Shown in pieces: positions 16,513 through 24,598 of a stretch of DNA of 64,000 bases (the first letter of the stretch is position 1; the number at the start of each line of letters is the position of its first letter). Both the position numbers and the translations under genes were made by a program. The stretch is from Streptosporangium subroseum (GTDB lineage Bacteria > Actinomycetota > Actinomycetes > Streptosporangiales > Streptosporangiaceae): positions 1-64,000 of the forward strand of contig NZ_FZOD01000010.1 in assembly GCF_900188345.1 (NCBI RefSeq). Direction: 5' to 3'. Below the pieces are notes generated by a model. The model was not told the origin of the DNA, searched no databases, and saw only the letters and a program-made list of their open reading frames with translations.

Positions 16513-16670
16513 CTCAGACTCGCCTCCGGTCGACGTCGCTGGGGATGTGGTCGGCGGACATCACAGGCTCGCCCTGGTCGGAGGCCGCGTTGCGGAGGGT
16601 GTGGTCGATGGACATCTCAGACTCGCCTCGGTTAGGGGCGCGATCGATGGGCATCTCAGACCCGCCTCCG
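16502..16670. repeat. Four imperfect copies of the BoxB start region
   Basis: On the minus strand, a unit made of a GGAGGCG ribosome binding site, TCTGAG and ATGTCCATCGAC occurs at about 16502-16530 (the real boxB start), 16550-16580 (degenerate), 16606-16634 and 16644-16670 (overlapping the boxC stop). The unit copies the junction where boxC ends (DRRRV, stop) and boxB begins (MSID). The spacing of 38-56 bases differs between copies. Confidence 0.8.
16514..16654 (-). CDS. 46-residue leader ORF between boxC and boxB
   Basis: ATG at 16654 lies one base after the boxC stop and the frame ends with TGA at 16516-16514, one base before the boxB ATG. The peptide begins MPIDRAPNRGESE, has internal starts MSIDHT and MSADHI, and ends DVDRRRV, copying the C-terminus of BoxC and the N-terminus of BoxB (MSIDYT). 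Each internal start has its own purine-rich upstream stretch. Translation could therefore be passed by termination-reinitiation from boxC through this ORF to boxB. Whether the peptide is stable or just a translational spacer is unknown. Confidence 0.5.
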   Translation of the reverse strand: MPIDRAPNRGESEMSIDHTLRNAASDQGEPVMSADHIPSDVDRRRV

Positions 16671-18440
16671 GTCGAAGGCCGCCCGGCGGCCGGTGCCGTA
16701 GAGCCGCAGGGCGCCCTCCGGTCCGGCGGCGTTCGGACGGTTGAAGATCCAGTTCTGCCAGGCCGTCAACCGGGCGAAGATCTTGGTTTCCATGGTCTCC
16801 GGACCGGCGAACCGAAGGTTGGCCTCCATGGCGGTCAGGGCGTCCGGGCTGAGCGAGGCGCGCTCCTCCAGTGCGATGCGGATCTCGTCCTCCCAGTCGA
16901 GGTCGTCGGGGGCGAAGGTCACCAGGCCCTTCTCCAGCGCCTCGGCGGCGTCGATCCGCCGACCGGCCTCCAGATGGAGCTTGGCGACGTGGTCGGGATC
17001 GCCGTGGAAGCGGGAGGCCAGGCGGGACAGTCCGTTGCCCATCGGGAGGGAGCCGAAGTTGCTCGCCGTGAGCACGATCCGCGCGGGCTCGCGCTCCCCG
17101 TCGCCTGAGGCGAGCGCGGATCGCGCGCGATCCCGTTGCCCGTCATCCACGGCGAGCGCGATCCGTGCTGGATCCCGTTCCTCGTCGTCCGCCGCGAGCG
17201 CGGTCCGTGTGGGCTCGTCCTCCTGGAGCAGGCCGTCCAGCATGTACTGGCGGTCGCAGGCCAGAGCCAGTTCCAGCAGCGGTCCGGCGAAGCAGCCACC
17301 CGGCTCGATCAGCGCGATCAGGCTGCGGCTCGTCACGTCCAGCCGCTTGAGGGTGCGCTTGAAGTAGTGGCGGATCTCGTTGACCAGCCAGTCGGTGCGG
17401 CCGTACTCGGCGAGGACCCGTTCGAAGGCGAGCACCCGGTCAATGTCGCCCTCCGTCCGCAGGACCCAGGTGCCCAGCTCCAGCTCGTTGGTACGCAGCC
17501 GCAGGATCAGGTCGTCCAGCTCCCGGGTCATCGCCAGCGGCCAGAAGTCGGCGCCGAGCTCGTGGATCCGCTCCGGGCTCTCGGGGATGTCGTGACGCGG
17601 GCCGTACACCGTGATCTCCACCAGTCCGTTCGCGCGGTCCAGGTCGGCCCTGACGGTGGAGTAGACGATCGTGTCGCCGGTCTGTGACCGCTGGAGCGCC
17701 GGGAGGGCGATCCCCTCGGCGCCCGCCGGGCGGGTGGAGCGGGCCGCGGCCTCGGCGGCGCGCTGCCGTACGGTCTCCGCGAACCTGCTGCGCGGTGCCG
17801 TCTCGTCCACGAGCCGCCACTCGACCGCGGTCCTGCCGCGGACGCCCTCGCTCCTGGTGGCGAACACGTCGGCCAGGTCCTTGCGCACCCCGCGCTTGTC
17901 CACCACCCGGGTGAGCCCGCCGGTGCCCGGGAGTACGGCCAGCAGCGGCACCTCGGGCAGCGAGACCGCCGACGAGCCGTCGTCGATCAGGATGATCTGG
18001 TCGCAGGCCAGCGCCAGCTCGTACCCCCCGCCGGCCGCGGTGCCGTTGACCGCCGCGAGGTAGGTCTGCCCCGAGTGGGCGGTGGCGTCCTCGATGCCGT
18101 TGCGGGTCTCGTTGGTGAACTTGCAGAAGTTCACCTTCCAGGAGTGCTCCGACTGGGCCAGCATCCGGATGTTGGCCCCCGCGCAGAACACCTTCTCCAG
18201 GCCGCCCGTGACGACCACGGCCCTGACCTCCGGGTGCTCGAACCGTAACCGCTGCACCGCGTCGTACAGCTCGATGTCCACACCCAGGTCGTAGGAGTTG
18301 AGCTTGAGCTCGTACCCCGGCACCAGCCCGCCGCTCTCGTCGACCCGCAGCACGATCCTGGCGATCTCGCCGTCGAACTCGAGCCTGAGGTGCCGGTAAC
18401 GGCCGGGCTCGGTGTCGAAGGACACCTCGGGCTGGGACAT
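16656..18440 (-). CDS. boxC: Benzoyl-CoA-dihydrodiol lyase BoxC
   Basis: A 594-residue enoyl-CoA hydratase-superfamily enzyme. It hydrolytically opens the ring of 2,3-epoxybenzoyl-CoA to 3,4-dehydroadipyl-CoA semialdehyde and formate. The first crotonase-like domain shows LEKVFCAGANIRMLAQSEH (oxyanion region) and NGTAAGGGYELALACD; a second domain follows (PGGCFAGPLLELALACDR). Between that and TASNFGSLPMGNG lies a three-fold 14-residue repeat that explains much of the extra length over the usual ~550-560 residues. ATG 18440 (MSQPEVSF) is chosen; an upstream TTG/ATG extension is unconserved. It is first in the minus-strand boxC-leader-boxB operon. Confidence 0.92.
   Translation of the reverse strand: MSQPEVSFDTEPGRYRHLRLEFDGEIARIVLRVDESGGLVPGYELKLNSYDLGVDIELYDAVQRLRFEHPEVRAVVVTGGLEKVFCAGANIRMLAQSEHSWKVNFCKFTNETRNGIEDATAHSGQTYLAAVNGTAAGGGYELALACDQIILIDDGSSAVSLPEVPLLAVLPGTGGLTRVVDKRGVRKDLADVFATRSEGVRGRTAVEWRLVDETAPRSRFAETVRQRAAEAAARSTRPAGAEGIALPALQRSQTGDTIVYSTVRADLDRANGLVEITVYGPRHDIPESPERIHELGADFWPLAMTRELDDLILRLRTNELELGTWVLRTEGDIDRVLAFERVLAEYGRTDWLVNEIRHYFKRTLKRLDVTSRSLIALIEPGGCFAGPLLELALACDRQYMLDGLLQEDEPTRTALAADDEERDPARIALAVDDGQRDRARSALASGDGEREPARIVLTASNFGSLPMGNGLSRLASRFHGDPDHVAKLHLEAGRRIDAAEALEKGLVTFAPDDLDWEDEIRIALEERASLSPDALTAMEANLRFAGPETMETKIFARLTAWQNWIFNRPNAAGPEGALRLYGTGRRAAFDRRRV
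17082..17207. repeat. Three 42-base units encoding a 14-residue repeat inside BoxC
   Basis: Three in-frame 42-base units (17166-17207, 17124-17165, 17082-17123, in coding order) encode RTALAADDEERDPA, RIALAVDDGQRDRA and RSALASGDGEREPA. They sit in a surface-loop position between DGLLQEDEPT and IVLTASNFG of BoxC. Because each unit keeps the frame, the enzyme should remain functional with an extended charged loop. Confidence 0.85.
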
Positions 18441-18704
18441 GGTCACGACCTCCAGGGCGGTGCGCGTCTCTCCCTCATTTTCAACATTTTTTCTACGTAT
18501 CGTCAAGATGATGTAGTGCTTATTTGAGGGTGGGCGAGCAGCGTGTCGCCGCCGGGGGCCTCAGCGTCCAGGCCGGGCACGCCCGGCGCGCGAGCGTTAC
18601 GGGCGATCCCGGCACGCCCGCCGTGGGCTTCCCGGGAGGTCATTGACCGGCGTGTCATCGGTTCCCCGATCAGCCGGCGCGATCAAGACCGTTACGGTGG
18701 GCGG
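18441..18704. promoter_or_regulatory. Divergent promoter region of boxC and the next VOC gene
   Basis: The part next to boxC (18475-18525) is AT-rich and holds TTTTTTCTACGTATCGTC followed by GATGATGTAG, an imperfect dyad with CTAC/GTAG ends that recalls a sequence between the ligase and paaX-type genes. It is a candidate PaaX operator over the boxC promoter. The right part is GC-rich and carries no clear element before the VOC start. Confidence 0.4.
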
Positions 18705-19085
18705 ATGCGGATCGACCGTCTCGACCATCTGGTGCTGACCGTCGCCGACATCGAGGCGACGGTGGAGTTCTACACCCGTGTGCTGGGGATGCGGGCGGTG
18801 ACGTTCGGGGAGGGACGGCGCGCCCTGGCGTTCGGCAACAACAAGATCAATCTGCACGAGGCGGGGCGAGAGTTCGAGCCGAAGGCGGCGCGGCCGACGC
18901 CCGGCAGCGCCGACCTGTGCCTCATCGCCAACGATCCGCTGGACGTGGTCATCGCGGAACTGACCGGGCACGGCGTCGAGGTCGAAGAGGGACCCGTGAC
19001 CCGCACCGGTGCCACGGGATCCATCCTGAGCGTCTATCTGCGAGATCTCGACAACAACCTCATCGAGATCAGCAACTACCGCTGA
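18705..19085 (+). CDS. VOC (glyoxalase) superfamily protein
   Basis: A 126-residue protein with the classic opening RIDRLDHLVLTVADIEATVEFYTRVLGM (first metal-binding His) and the closing YLRDLDNNLIEISNY (Glu ligand). The internal FGNNKINLHEAG is typical of the small dihydroxybiphenyl dioxygenase/fosfomycin-resistance-like members often called virulence or lactoylglutathione-lyase-like proteins. ATG 18705 is preceded by GGTGGGCGG. The substrate is not evident. It lies divergent from boxC and could be a detoxification function for that pathway, but the link is only positional. It converges on the next gene with a gap of three bases. Confidence 0.85.
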   Translation: MRIDRLDHLVLTVADIEATVEFYTRVLGMRAVTFGEGRRALAFGNNKINLHEAGREFEPKAARPTPGSADLCLIANDPLDVVIAELTGHGVEVEEGPVTRTGATGSILSVYLRDLDNNLIEISNYR

Positions 19086-19088
19086 ACC

Positions 19089-20552
19089 TCAGCGCTCAGC
19101 GCGGTGACGGGTGACCGTTCTGGTGGATCGGCCGGGGAACACCTCCACCAGGTGTTCCTCGACGGGCCGGCCGGAGGTGTCCAGGTCGGCCTTCTCCTGG
19201 TTGCGGACGGAGACGCGGATCCGGTAACGGCCCGGCCCCGCGGCGGCCAGGTTCGGCAGGGGCTCGCTCCCGTCCCACGACCACAGGTTCAGCTCACCGC
19301 TGGGGCTGCGTATACCGGTCTCGACGATCCGGTCCCAACCTCTGGTCGCGATCGGCGGAGCCTGGGTGTAGGCCTTGACGGTGAGGCAGACGGAGGAGTT
19401 CTCCACCTCTGTGCGGATGGTCGCGCTGTCGTCGTAGGCACCCACCACGCCGTTGTCGAAGGCGGTTTCCAAGCCGGCGGTCACCCCTTCACCGGCCTCG
19501 ACGCCGGCGTCGGTGATGCCGTAGCCGCCGCCTTCGCTGACGAACAGGGCGGTGGTGGCCTGCCGCCGGGCGCGCGGCCTCGCACGCGGGTCGGTGCAGT
19601 AGGAGGTCTGCTTGGTCTGGTAGTCCTTTTCCCGCTGCACGCCTTCGGCCTCCGACAGCACCAGCTCGGGCCAGGTACGGCCCACGGCGTCGGGACACAG
19701 GAAGACCAGGACGCTCATCAGCGAGTGGCTCCAGTCGTCGGCACCCGCCTGGTCCAGCAGTTTTCTGGTCATGGGATCGGTCGAGGGCAGGTGAGCGACC
19801 CCGCACAGCGCCCTGCCATAGGTCAGAAGCTCGCGATCGGGCAGCCGTATCAGTCGGCCGACGTAGCCGGTGGCGTCGCGAGCCATGCACAGGAAGGCGA
19901 GCTCGCGATCCTTCGGTGCGGTGTCGCCGTACGCCCGGTGGACGACCGTCCAGTCGTAGCACTCCTCGGCGTCGACGGCGCGGCCGGTGAATCGGGTGTC
20001 CTGTCTCTGGTCCGTGACGGCCGCAATGACCAGTGCGGCGATTACCGCGGTGACGACCAGTACCCTCCGCGTCGCGCGGGCCCGCGCAGATCGCGGTCCG
20101 CCGCCTCTGATGGCGATCATGATCAGCAGCGCCGCAAGCAGGCGATACAGGCCGAACCCGATGCTCCACGCCGCAAGGGGGCCCCACGTCTGCCCGCAGC
20201 CCTCGCTGAGCAGGAGATCGAACGCGATGAACGCCGCGTCGATCGCCACCTGAACGGTGATGTAGGCGACGGCGAGGGCGCCGGCCACCCACCCGGCGCG
20301 CCGTTCCCGCGCCGGCAGCCATACTGCGAACGCGGCAGGCACCACCACGCTGTCCCAGCCCGCGACCGCGGAGACGATCGGGTTGCCCCAGACGGCGTCT
20401 CTCGCCTCGAGCCCCAGGCACGGAGGAGGTTCCCCGGAACTCAGTACGTTGAAATACAGCCATTCCTGGGGAATCCACCAGCTAATTGTCAGTGGCAGCA
20501 GACAGAGGATGGTCGCGGTCGCCCACAACCAGAACCGACGTGTCCGCCACAC
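19089..20552 (-). CDS. Membrane protein of unknown function with large extracytoplasmic C-terminus
   Basis: A 487-residue protein that I do not recognise. Hydrophobic helices occur at about 8-27 (WLWATATILCLLPLTISWW), 62-80, 90-112, 128-147 and 163-180 (VLVVTAVIAALVIAAV). The last ~300 residues are soluble and cysteine-containing (EECYDW, FLCMARDA, ALCGVAH, FLCPDAV, SYCTDP), suggesting a disulfide-bonded exported domain. It ends in strand-rich sequence (RYRIRVSVRN, HLVEVFPGRS), as in small sensor or lipoprotein-like domains. It stands alone between a convergent VOC gene and a gene-poor region. Confidence 0.6.
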   Translation of the reverse strand: MWRTRRFWLWATATILCLLPLTISWWIPQEWLYFNVLSSGEPPPCLGLEARDAVWGNPIVSAVAGWDSVVVPAAFAVWLPARERRAGWVAGALAVAYITVQVAIDAAFIAFDLLLSEGCGQTWGPLAAWSIGFGLYRLLAALLIMIAIRGGGPRSARARATRRVLVVTAVIAALVIAAVTDQRQDTRFTGRAVDAEECYDWTVVHRAYGDTAPKDRELAFLCMARDATGYVGRLIRLPDRELLTYGRALCGVAHLPSTDPMTRKLLDQAGADDWSHSLMSVLVFLCPDAVGRTWPELVLSEAEGVQREKDYQTKQTSYCTDPRARPRARRQATTALFVSEGGGYGITDAGVEAGEGVTAGLETAFDNGVVGAYDDSATIRTEVENSSVCLTVKAYTQAPPIATRGWDRIVETGIRSPSGELNLWSWDGSEPLPNLAAAGPGRYRIRVSVRNQEKADLDTSGRPVEEHLVEVFPGRSTRTVTRHRAER

Positions 20553-21130
20553 TTTGACTCGCTTTCATCTGTTTCCACTCCAAGAACGACACGCACCTTA
20601 TCGGGATAAACACCTAAGAAGATCACTTTCGAGGTAGATTTGCTGATCCTCGCTGGTACGGGGGGCGTGAGTTCGCCGCGAACAGGTGTCCATTCATCGT
20701 CCGCACCGAACCGCCGGGGAAATGCCGCAGCTGAGCCGTGTGATGAATGCCGTGGATGCGTCCGCGATTTTCTTCAACCACGGAGCGGGTTGTCGAGGTC
20801 ACTGAGTTGTGGAGGCCGCCGAACCGATAGGCGGACGTCCCGCCGACCATTGGGAAAATCGCCCGGTTCCGCTTTGAAGGGCGATACCCGTTCACGATCG
20901 GCAGGTGTGCCCCTTCCCCTGCCAGACCGCTCCGGTGCCAGAGCCGACCACAGGGGGCTCGCGGGGCATCGTCGTCCTGCACCGGCTCACCGAACGAAGC
21001 TCGCCCCGCGAGCGGGAAAGACACAACCATCGTTCTTGACTACCAAGAGTGGTTAATTGTTTACTCTTCGTCATGGATGGTGAAGGGTTCGCCGACGCCG
21101 CCACCTACCCCCCCTTCAGGGAGGACCTTC
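20553..21130. promoter_or_regulatory. Gene-poor spacer with candidate promoter for the secreted protein gene
   Basis: About 580 bases with no convincing gene. A minus-strand frame (20623-21030) has no relative I know and poor codon bias. Near the right end, TTGACT (21036-21041) and TTTACT (21060-21065) with an 18-base spacer form a sigma-70-like promoter; between them is a short dyad ACCA-AGAG-TGGT. The start codon it would serve is at 21131, so a ~60-base leader is expected. Confidence 0.4.
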
Positions 21131-21502
21131 ATGTCCAACCGTTGCCTCGCCAGGCTCACGGCCTCCGCGCTGCTCGCCGGCGGGCTCCTCGTCGCGGCCG
21201 GTACGGCTCCGGCCGCCGCCACCGTTGACGCCGGCGTGCTGAAGCTGTGGGACGAGGCCGGGGAAACGCCCCTCGAAATGCCCGCCAACCAAGGATGCGT
21301 CGGAGTCGACCCCTTCTATCGCACGAGCATGGTGGACAACCGCACCGCCTACGCGGTCGAGCTCTTCACGACCGAGGGTTGCATGGGCGAGTTCGTGGGT
21401 CTCGTGAACCCCTGGCAGGAGGGCACATATCTGGGTCGACCGGCGGATGTGCAGTCGGTCAGGTTCGTCCTCGCGGTGGAAGAAGACGAGGAGGACGAGT
21501 AG
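21131..21502 (+). CDS. Small secreted protein with acidic tail
   Basis: A 123-residue protein. A clear Sec signal peptide (RCLARLTASALLAGGLLVAAGTAPAAA) is probably cut after about residue 31. The mature part is ~92 residues with two cysteines (NQGCVG, TEGCMG), likely one disulfide, and ends in a run of acidic residues (VEEDEEDE). The spacing and the phrase AVELFTTEGCMGEF recall the small peptidase-inhibitor-like secreted proteins of actinomycetes, but no specific family is certain. ATG 21131 is chosen because GGGAGG lies just upstream and the signal peptide starts there. Confidence 0.7.
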   Translation: MSNRCLARLTASALLAGGLLVAAGTAPAAATVDAGVLKLWDEAGETPLEMPANQGCVGVDPFYRTSMVDNRTAYAVELFTTEGCMGEFVGLVNPWQEGTYLGRPADVQSVRFVLAVEEDEEDE

Positions 21503-21682
21503 CAACGGCCCCGCCGCTGCTCACCGGTCGCCCGTCAGTCCTGACGGCCTGATGCCCGAGCCGGTCTCCCGATAGAGGATGGGGCCGGCCGACCGCCACC
21601 ACGGACGCCCGTATGGCCTTCGGCCGGCCCCGAGCTTGGCGGGGCCCTATCCTGTGGCCTCCCCCAAGCGAGGAGTAACCGC

Positions 21683-22321
21683 ATGAATCCGGTCACGCCC
21701 GAGATGATCGACTACTACACCCGCCTGTTGAAGGATCTCCGCCAGGTGGACGACTACGTCACCGGCGCGATCTTCTGGATGGTGGTGCGGGGGCGTGACG
21801 CGCCGCTCACGGTCGCCGACGTCATACGCCGGCTGGGCGCGGATCCCGGCGCGACCACCCCGTCCACGGTGCCGCGGCTGATAGACCCCGGCTGGGCGGT
21901 GCTGGAACAGAGCGACCACGGAGTGATCGTCATGGCGACGAACACCGCCGGGCCCCGCAAGCCCGAAACCTGGGCTCGGCTGACCGAAGCCGCGCAGACC
22001 TGGGGCTTCTGGTGGCTGGTCAACAACGCGAACCGGCTGTTCTACGCCGCGGACGGTCACCTCGTCACCGAGCTGAACATCCTCAGGCCCGAACCCGTGG
22101 AATGCAAGGGTCAGGACCCGCGGGCGTTGGACGCCTACCTGGGCGCACTCCGAGCGCTGGCCGACCGGAAGAGGGCCGACGATCGGGCCGGAACCTATCC
22201 CGACCGGTACCGGGATTGGGAGACCGCGCTGGCGACGATGGAGGGGATGACCGGTGTGCGCCTGGACGTCGACCGGTTCACCCGTGAGCAACCATCGATT
22301 CACGCCCCAGGGCTGGGATGA
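21683..22321 (+). CDS. DUF6461-like protein
   Basis: A 212-residue soluble protein started by ATG 21683 with a good GAGGAG ribosome binding site. The pattern FWMVVRGRDAPLTVADVIRRLGADP, then GWAVLEQSDHGV and WWLVNNANRLFYAADG, matches the actinobacterial DUF6461 layout, in which a tryptophan-rich domain of unknown function follows an xRG-x-TxxxVxRRLG motif. Comparable proteins are common in multiple copies near polymorphic-toxin immunity genes, but no role is proven. It is a single gene, convergent with an oxidoreductase. Confidence 0.5.
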   Translation: MNPVTPEMIDYYTRLLKDLRQVDDYVTGAIFWMVVRGRDAPLTVADVIRRLGADPGATTPSTVPRLIDPGWAVLEQSDHGVIVMATNTAGPRKPETWARLTEAAQTWGFWWLVNNANRLFYAADGHLVTELNILRPEPVECKGQDPRALDAYLGALRALADRKRADDRAGTYPDRYRDWETALATMEGMTGVRLDVDRFTREQPSIHAPGLG

Positions 22322-22391
22322 TCTCGCTCCATGCCTCAGGGAGGCTATGCGCTTCTGCCCAGGTCGGACGGAGCCGGATCGGCGGGACGCC

Positions 22392-23375
22392 TCACGGCGT
22401 GACCTTGACGATCGTCTTTCCGGTGTTGCCGCCGCGGAGCATGCTCAGGAAGGCGTCGACCATGTTGGGCAACCCGGCGACGACGGTCTCGTCCGGCACG
22501 ACGTGGCCGCTATGGATGTGGGGGATGAGGAAGTCCTCCAGCTCGGACTGGAGGTGGGCGTGGTCGCGGACCAGGAAGCCCTCCAGGCGCAGGCTCTTGC
22601 CCACGATGTCGAAGAGGTTGCGCGGTGCGGGCGGCGGCGTGAGGGTGTTGTACTGCGCCACCGCCCCACACCACGCGATCCTGCCCCGGTCGCGCATCGC
22701 GCCGATGGCGGCCTCGAGGTGGTCACCGCCGACGTTGTCGAGATAGACGTCCACGCCCTCCGGGGCCGCGGCGGCGAGCTGGGCGGCCAGGTCGCCGGCC
22801 CGATAGTCCAGGGCCGCGTCGAAGCCCAGGTCCTCGATCAGGTGCTCGGCCTTGGCCGCCGAGCCGGTGCTGCCGATCACCCTGCCCGCGCCGAGCAGCC
22901 TGGCGATCTGGCCGGCGGCGCTGCCGACACCGCCCGCGGCGGCCGAGATGAACACGGTCTCGCCCGGCTGCAGGCGGGCCACACGGGTCAGCCCGACGTA
23001 GGCGGACAGGCCGGTGCCGCCGAGCAGGCTCAGGTAGGCGGAGAGCGACACTCCCGGCGACTCCCGCAGGACGCGTACCCCACCGGACGCCACCACCGCG
23101 TGACTGCGCCAACCCTGCCGGTGGAACACCAGCTCCCCCACGGGGAGGGCGGGGTCACGAGACTCGACCACGCGCCCGACCGACCTGCCCTCCATCGGCA
23201 CGCCCAGCGCGCGCTCGTCCATCTCCTCGCGCATGTAGGGGTCGACGGACAGGTAGAGGTTCTCCACGAGCGCCTCACCGGGTCCCGGCTCCGGAGTCGG
23301 GACCTCGACATAGGAGAACTGGTCGGCGGCGGGCCACCCGTCGGGGCGCGCCACCTGATGCACAAGAACAGCCAT
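22392..23375 (-). CDS. NADP-dependent oxidoreductase, zinc-free MDR (PTGR/leukotriene-dehydrogenase type)
   Basis: A 327-residue medium-chain reductase. The opening YVEVPTPEPGPGEALVENLYLSVDPYMR is characteristic of the prostaglandin-reductase/NADPH-dependent curcumin-reductase branch. The nucleotide-binding motif is AAAGGVGSAAGQIA. Structural zinc cysteines are lacking. These enzymes reduce activated C=C bonds of enals and enones with NADPH. ATG 23375 is preferred to a TTG twelve bases upstream. The gene is divergent from an ArsR-type regulator with only 56 bases between starts, so regulation by that repressor is likely. Confidence 0.88.
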   Translation of the reverse strand: MAVLVHQVARPDGWPAADQFSYVEVPTPEPGPGEALVENLYLSVDPYMREEMDERALGVPMEGRSVGRVVESRDPALPVGELVFHRQGWRSHAVVASGGVRVLRESPGVSLSAYLSLLGGTGLSAYVGLTRVARLQPGETVFISAAAGGVGSAAGQIARLLGAGRVIGSTGSAAKAEHLIEDLGFDAALDYRAGDLAAQLAAAAPEGVDVYLDNVGGDHLEAAIGAMRDRGRIAWCGAVAQYNTLTPPPAPRNLFDIVGKSLRLEGFLVRDHAHLQSELEDFLIPHIHSGHVVPDETVVAGLPNMVDAFLSMLRGGNTGKTIVKVTP

Positions 23376-23418
23376 GGGCCGAGCCAACCGCCCTCAGCCG
23401 GTCGCGGGACAATGATTT

Positions 23419-23436
23419 AGCATTTGGCTTAATGCT
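23419..23436. promoter_or_regulatory. Candidate ArsR-type operator overlapping a start codon
   Basis: A perfect dyad AGCATT-TGGCTT-AATGCT covers 23419-23436 in the AT-rich spacer between the oxidoreductase and the ArsR-type gene. The regulator's ATG (23432-23434) lies inside the right arm, which suggests a leaderless transcript or strong repression in cis. Confidence 0.55.
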
Positions 23437-24391
23437 CAGCTACCGCCTGGGGGTCGACGACCTCGCCGACATGCGCTTCGCCTGCTCGCCACTCCTTGAA
23501 GCGGTCACGAGCCTCTGGGCGTTGCGCTGGCCGGAACGGCACGCGCTGCACCTGCCGTGGATCAGGCGGACCCGCGCGACGCTCGCCGCGTCGCCCACGG
23601 CCGACGCCACCCTGCTGGACGCTCTGATCGGCGCGGAGCGCGGCTGGCTGCCCGACTTCGTCACGCCCCGGCCGGACACGCCGCTGCCCGGCGTCGACGA
23701 GGAGTTGCGCCGGGTACGCGAAACCGATCCGGCCAAGGCGATGGCCGATCTCCGGCACGTCTACGGGCGCCATCCGATCCCCGCCGTGCTGCGCCAGGGG
23801 CCCGAAGCGATCGCCGAGGCGCTCGGGCGGTACTGGCACCTGGCGATCGAGCCCCACTGGCCCCGGATGCGAGCCGTACTCGAAGCCGACATGCTCTACC
23901 GGGCCCGGCGGCTGGCCCGCGACGGGGCGGCCGCGATGATGACCGAGCTGGATCGGCGGGCACGCTGGGGCGGCGGCGAGCTGCGCCTCTTCGCCGGGCA
24001 GACCCTCGAGTACGACGTGGCCGTCGCCGGACGCGGCCTCTGGCTGATCCCCGCGCTGTTCGTGCCGCAGACCATCAGCCCGGTCGGTCCGGAGGAACCG
24101 CCGACCGTGATCTACCGGGCCCGTGGCATCGGCACCCTCTGGGAGCGGGGGGAATCCCGGGCGCCAGAAGCGCTCGCCGAGCTGATCGGCCGGTCCCGGG
24201 CGAACCTGCTCGCGACCCTGGACGGGCCGATGTCGACCACGGAACTCGCCAGACGGCTCGGCGTGACCCCGAGCGCGGTGTCCCAGCACCTCCGGGTGCT
24301 GTTCGGGTCGGGTCTGCTGACCCGGTCCCGCGTCGGCCGGGTCGTGCTCTACGCCCGAACGGAGGTCGCGGACCTGCTGACGGGTCCATGA
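23432..24391 (+). CDS. ArsR-type winged-helix regulator with long N-terminal domain (DUF5937-like)
   Basis: A 319-residue protein. The C-terminal ~75 residues are an ArsR winged helix (LLATLDGPMSTTELARRLGVTPSAVSQHLRVLFGSGLLTRSR). The N-terminal ~240 residues (LGVDDLADMRFACSPLLEAVTSLWALRWP) match the domain usually labelled DUF5937 that precedes such helices in actinobacteria. No metal-binding cysteine motif is visible, so the signal is probably not a metal. There is no ribosome binding site before ATG 23432; a leaderless mRNA is likely. It probably represses itself and the divergent reductase through the dyad at 23419-23436. Confidence 0.85.
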   Translation: MLSYRLGVDDLADMRFACSPLLEAVTSLWALRWPERHALHLPWIRRTRATLAASPTADATLLDALIGAERGWLPDFVTPRPDTPLPGVDEELRRVRETDPAKAMADLRHVYGRHPIPAVLRQGPEAIAEALGRYWHLAIEPHWPRMRAVLEADMLYRARRLARDGAAAMMTELDRRARWGGGELRLFAGQTLEYDVAVAGRGLWLIPALFVPQTISPVGPEEPPTVIYRARGIGTLWERGESRAPEALAELIGRSRANLLATLDGPMSTTELARRLGVTPSAVSQHLRVLFGSGLLTRSRVGRVVLYARTEVADLLTGP

Positions 24392-24463
24392 CCGGCGGCA
24401 CCGATCACCTCGGACCTGCTCGTCTGGATGTTGCCGGCCATGACGTTGCAGGCGGCGGGTTGA

Positions 24464-24568
24464 GTCATCTACGACCGGGCCTCCGCCGACCCCGAAGGCC
24501 GTCCGTGGAGCGAGCGCAAGGCCTGCATCTGGTGGGACGCGGACAAGGGCGAGTGGGTCAAGCCAGTC
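24464..24568 (+). pseudogene. Fragment of a formate dehydrogenase alpha-subunit gene
   Basis: About 35 codons (YDRASADPEGRPWSERKACIWWD, then DKGEWV) match the conserved N-A-S-A-D-P-x-G-x-P-W-S-E-R-K-x-x-x-W-W-D segment of actinobacterial formate dehydrogenase alpha subunits. A stop codon stands in frame directly before it (24461-24463) and the homology ends after KGEWV. It is a small orphan relic between the ArsR-type and LysR-type genes. Confidence 0.6.
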
Positions 24569-24598
24569 ATGGTGGTGATGCGCCTGCGCAAGCGACTG

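Noticed and set aside
15013..16635. 540-codon plus-strand frame over boxB
   Set aside because: Shadow of boxB; the real gene has all BoxB landmarks and a good ribosome site.
20623..21030. 135-codon minus-strand frame in a gene-poor region
   Set aside because: No ribosome binding site, no relatives that I know and codon use not typical; the promoter signals nearby point the other way.
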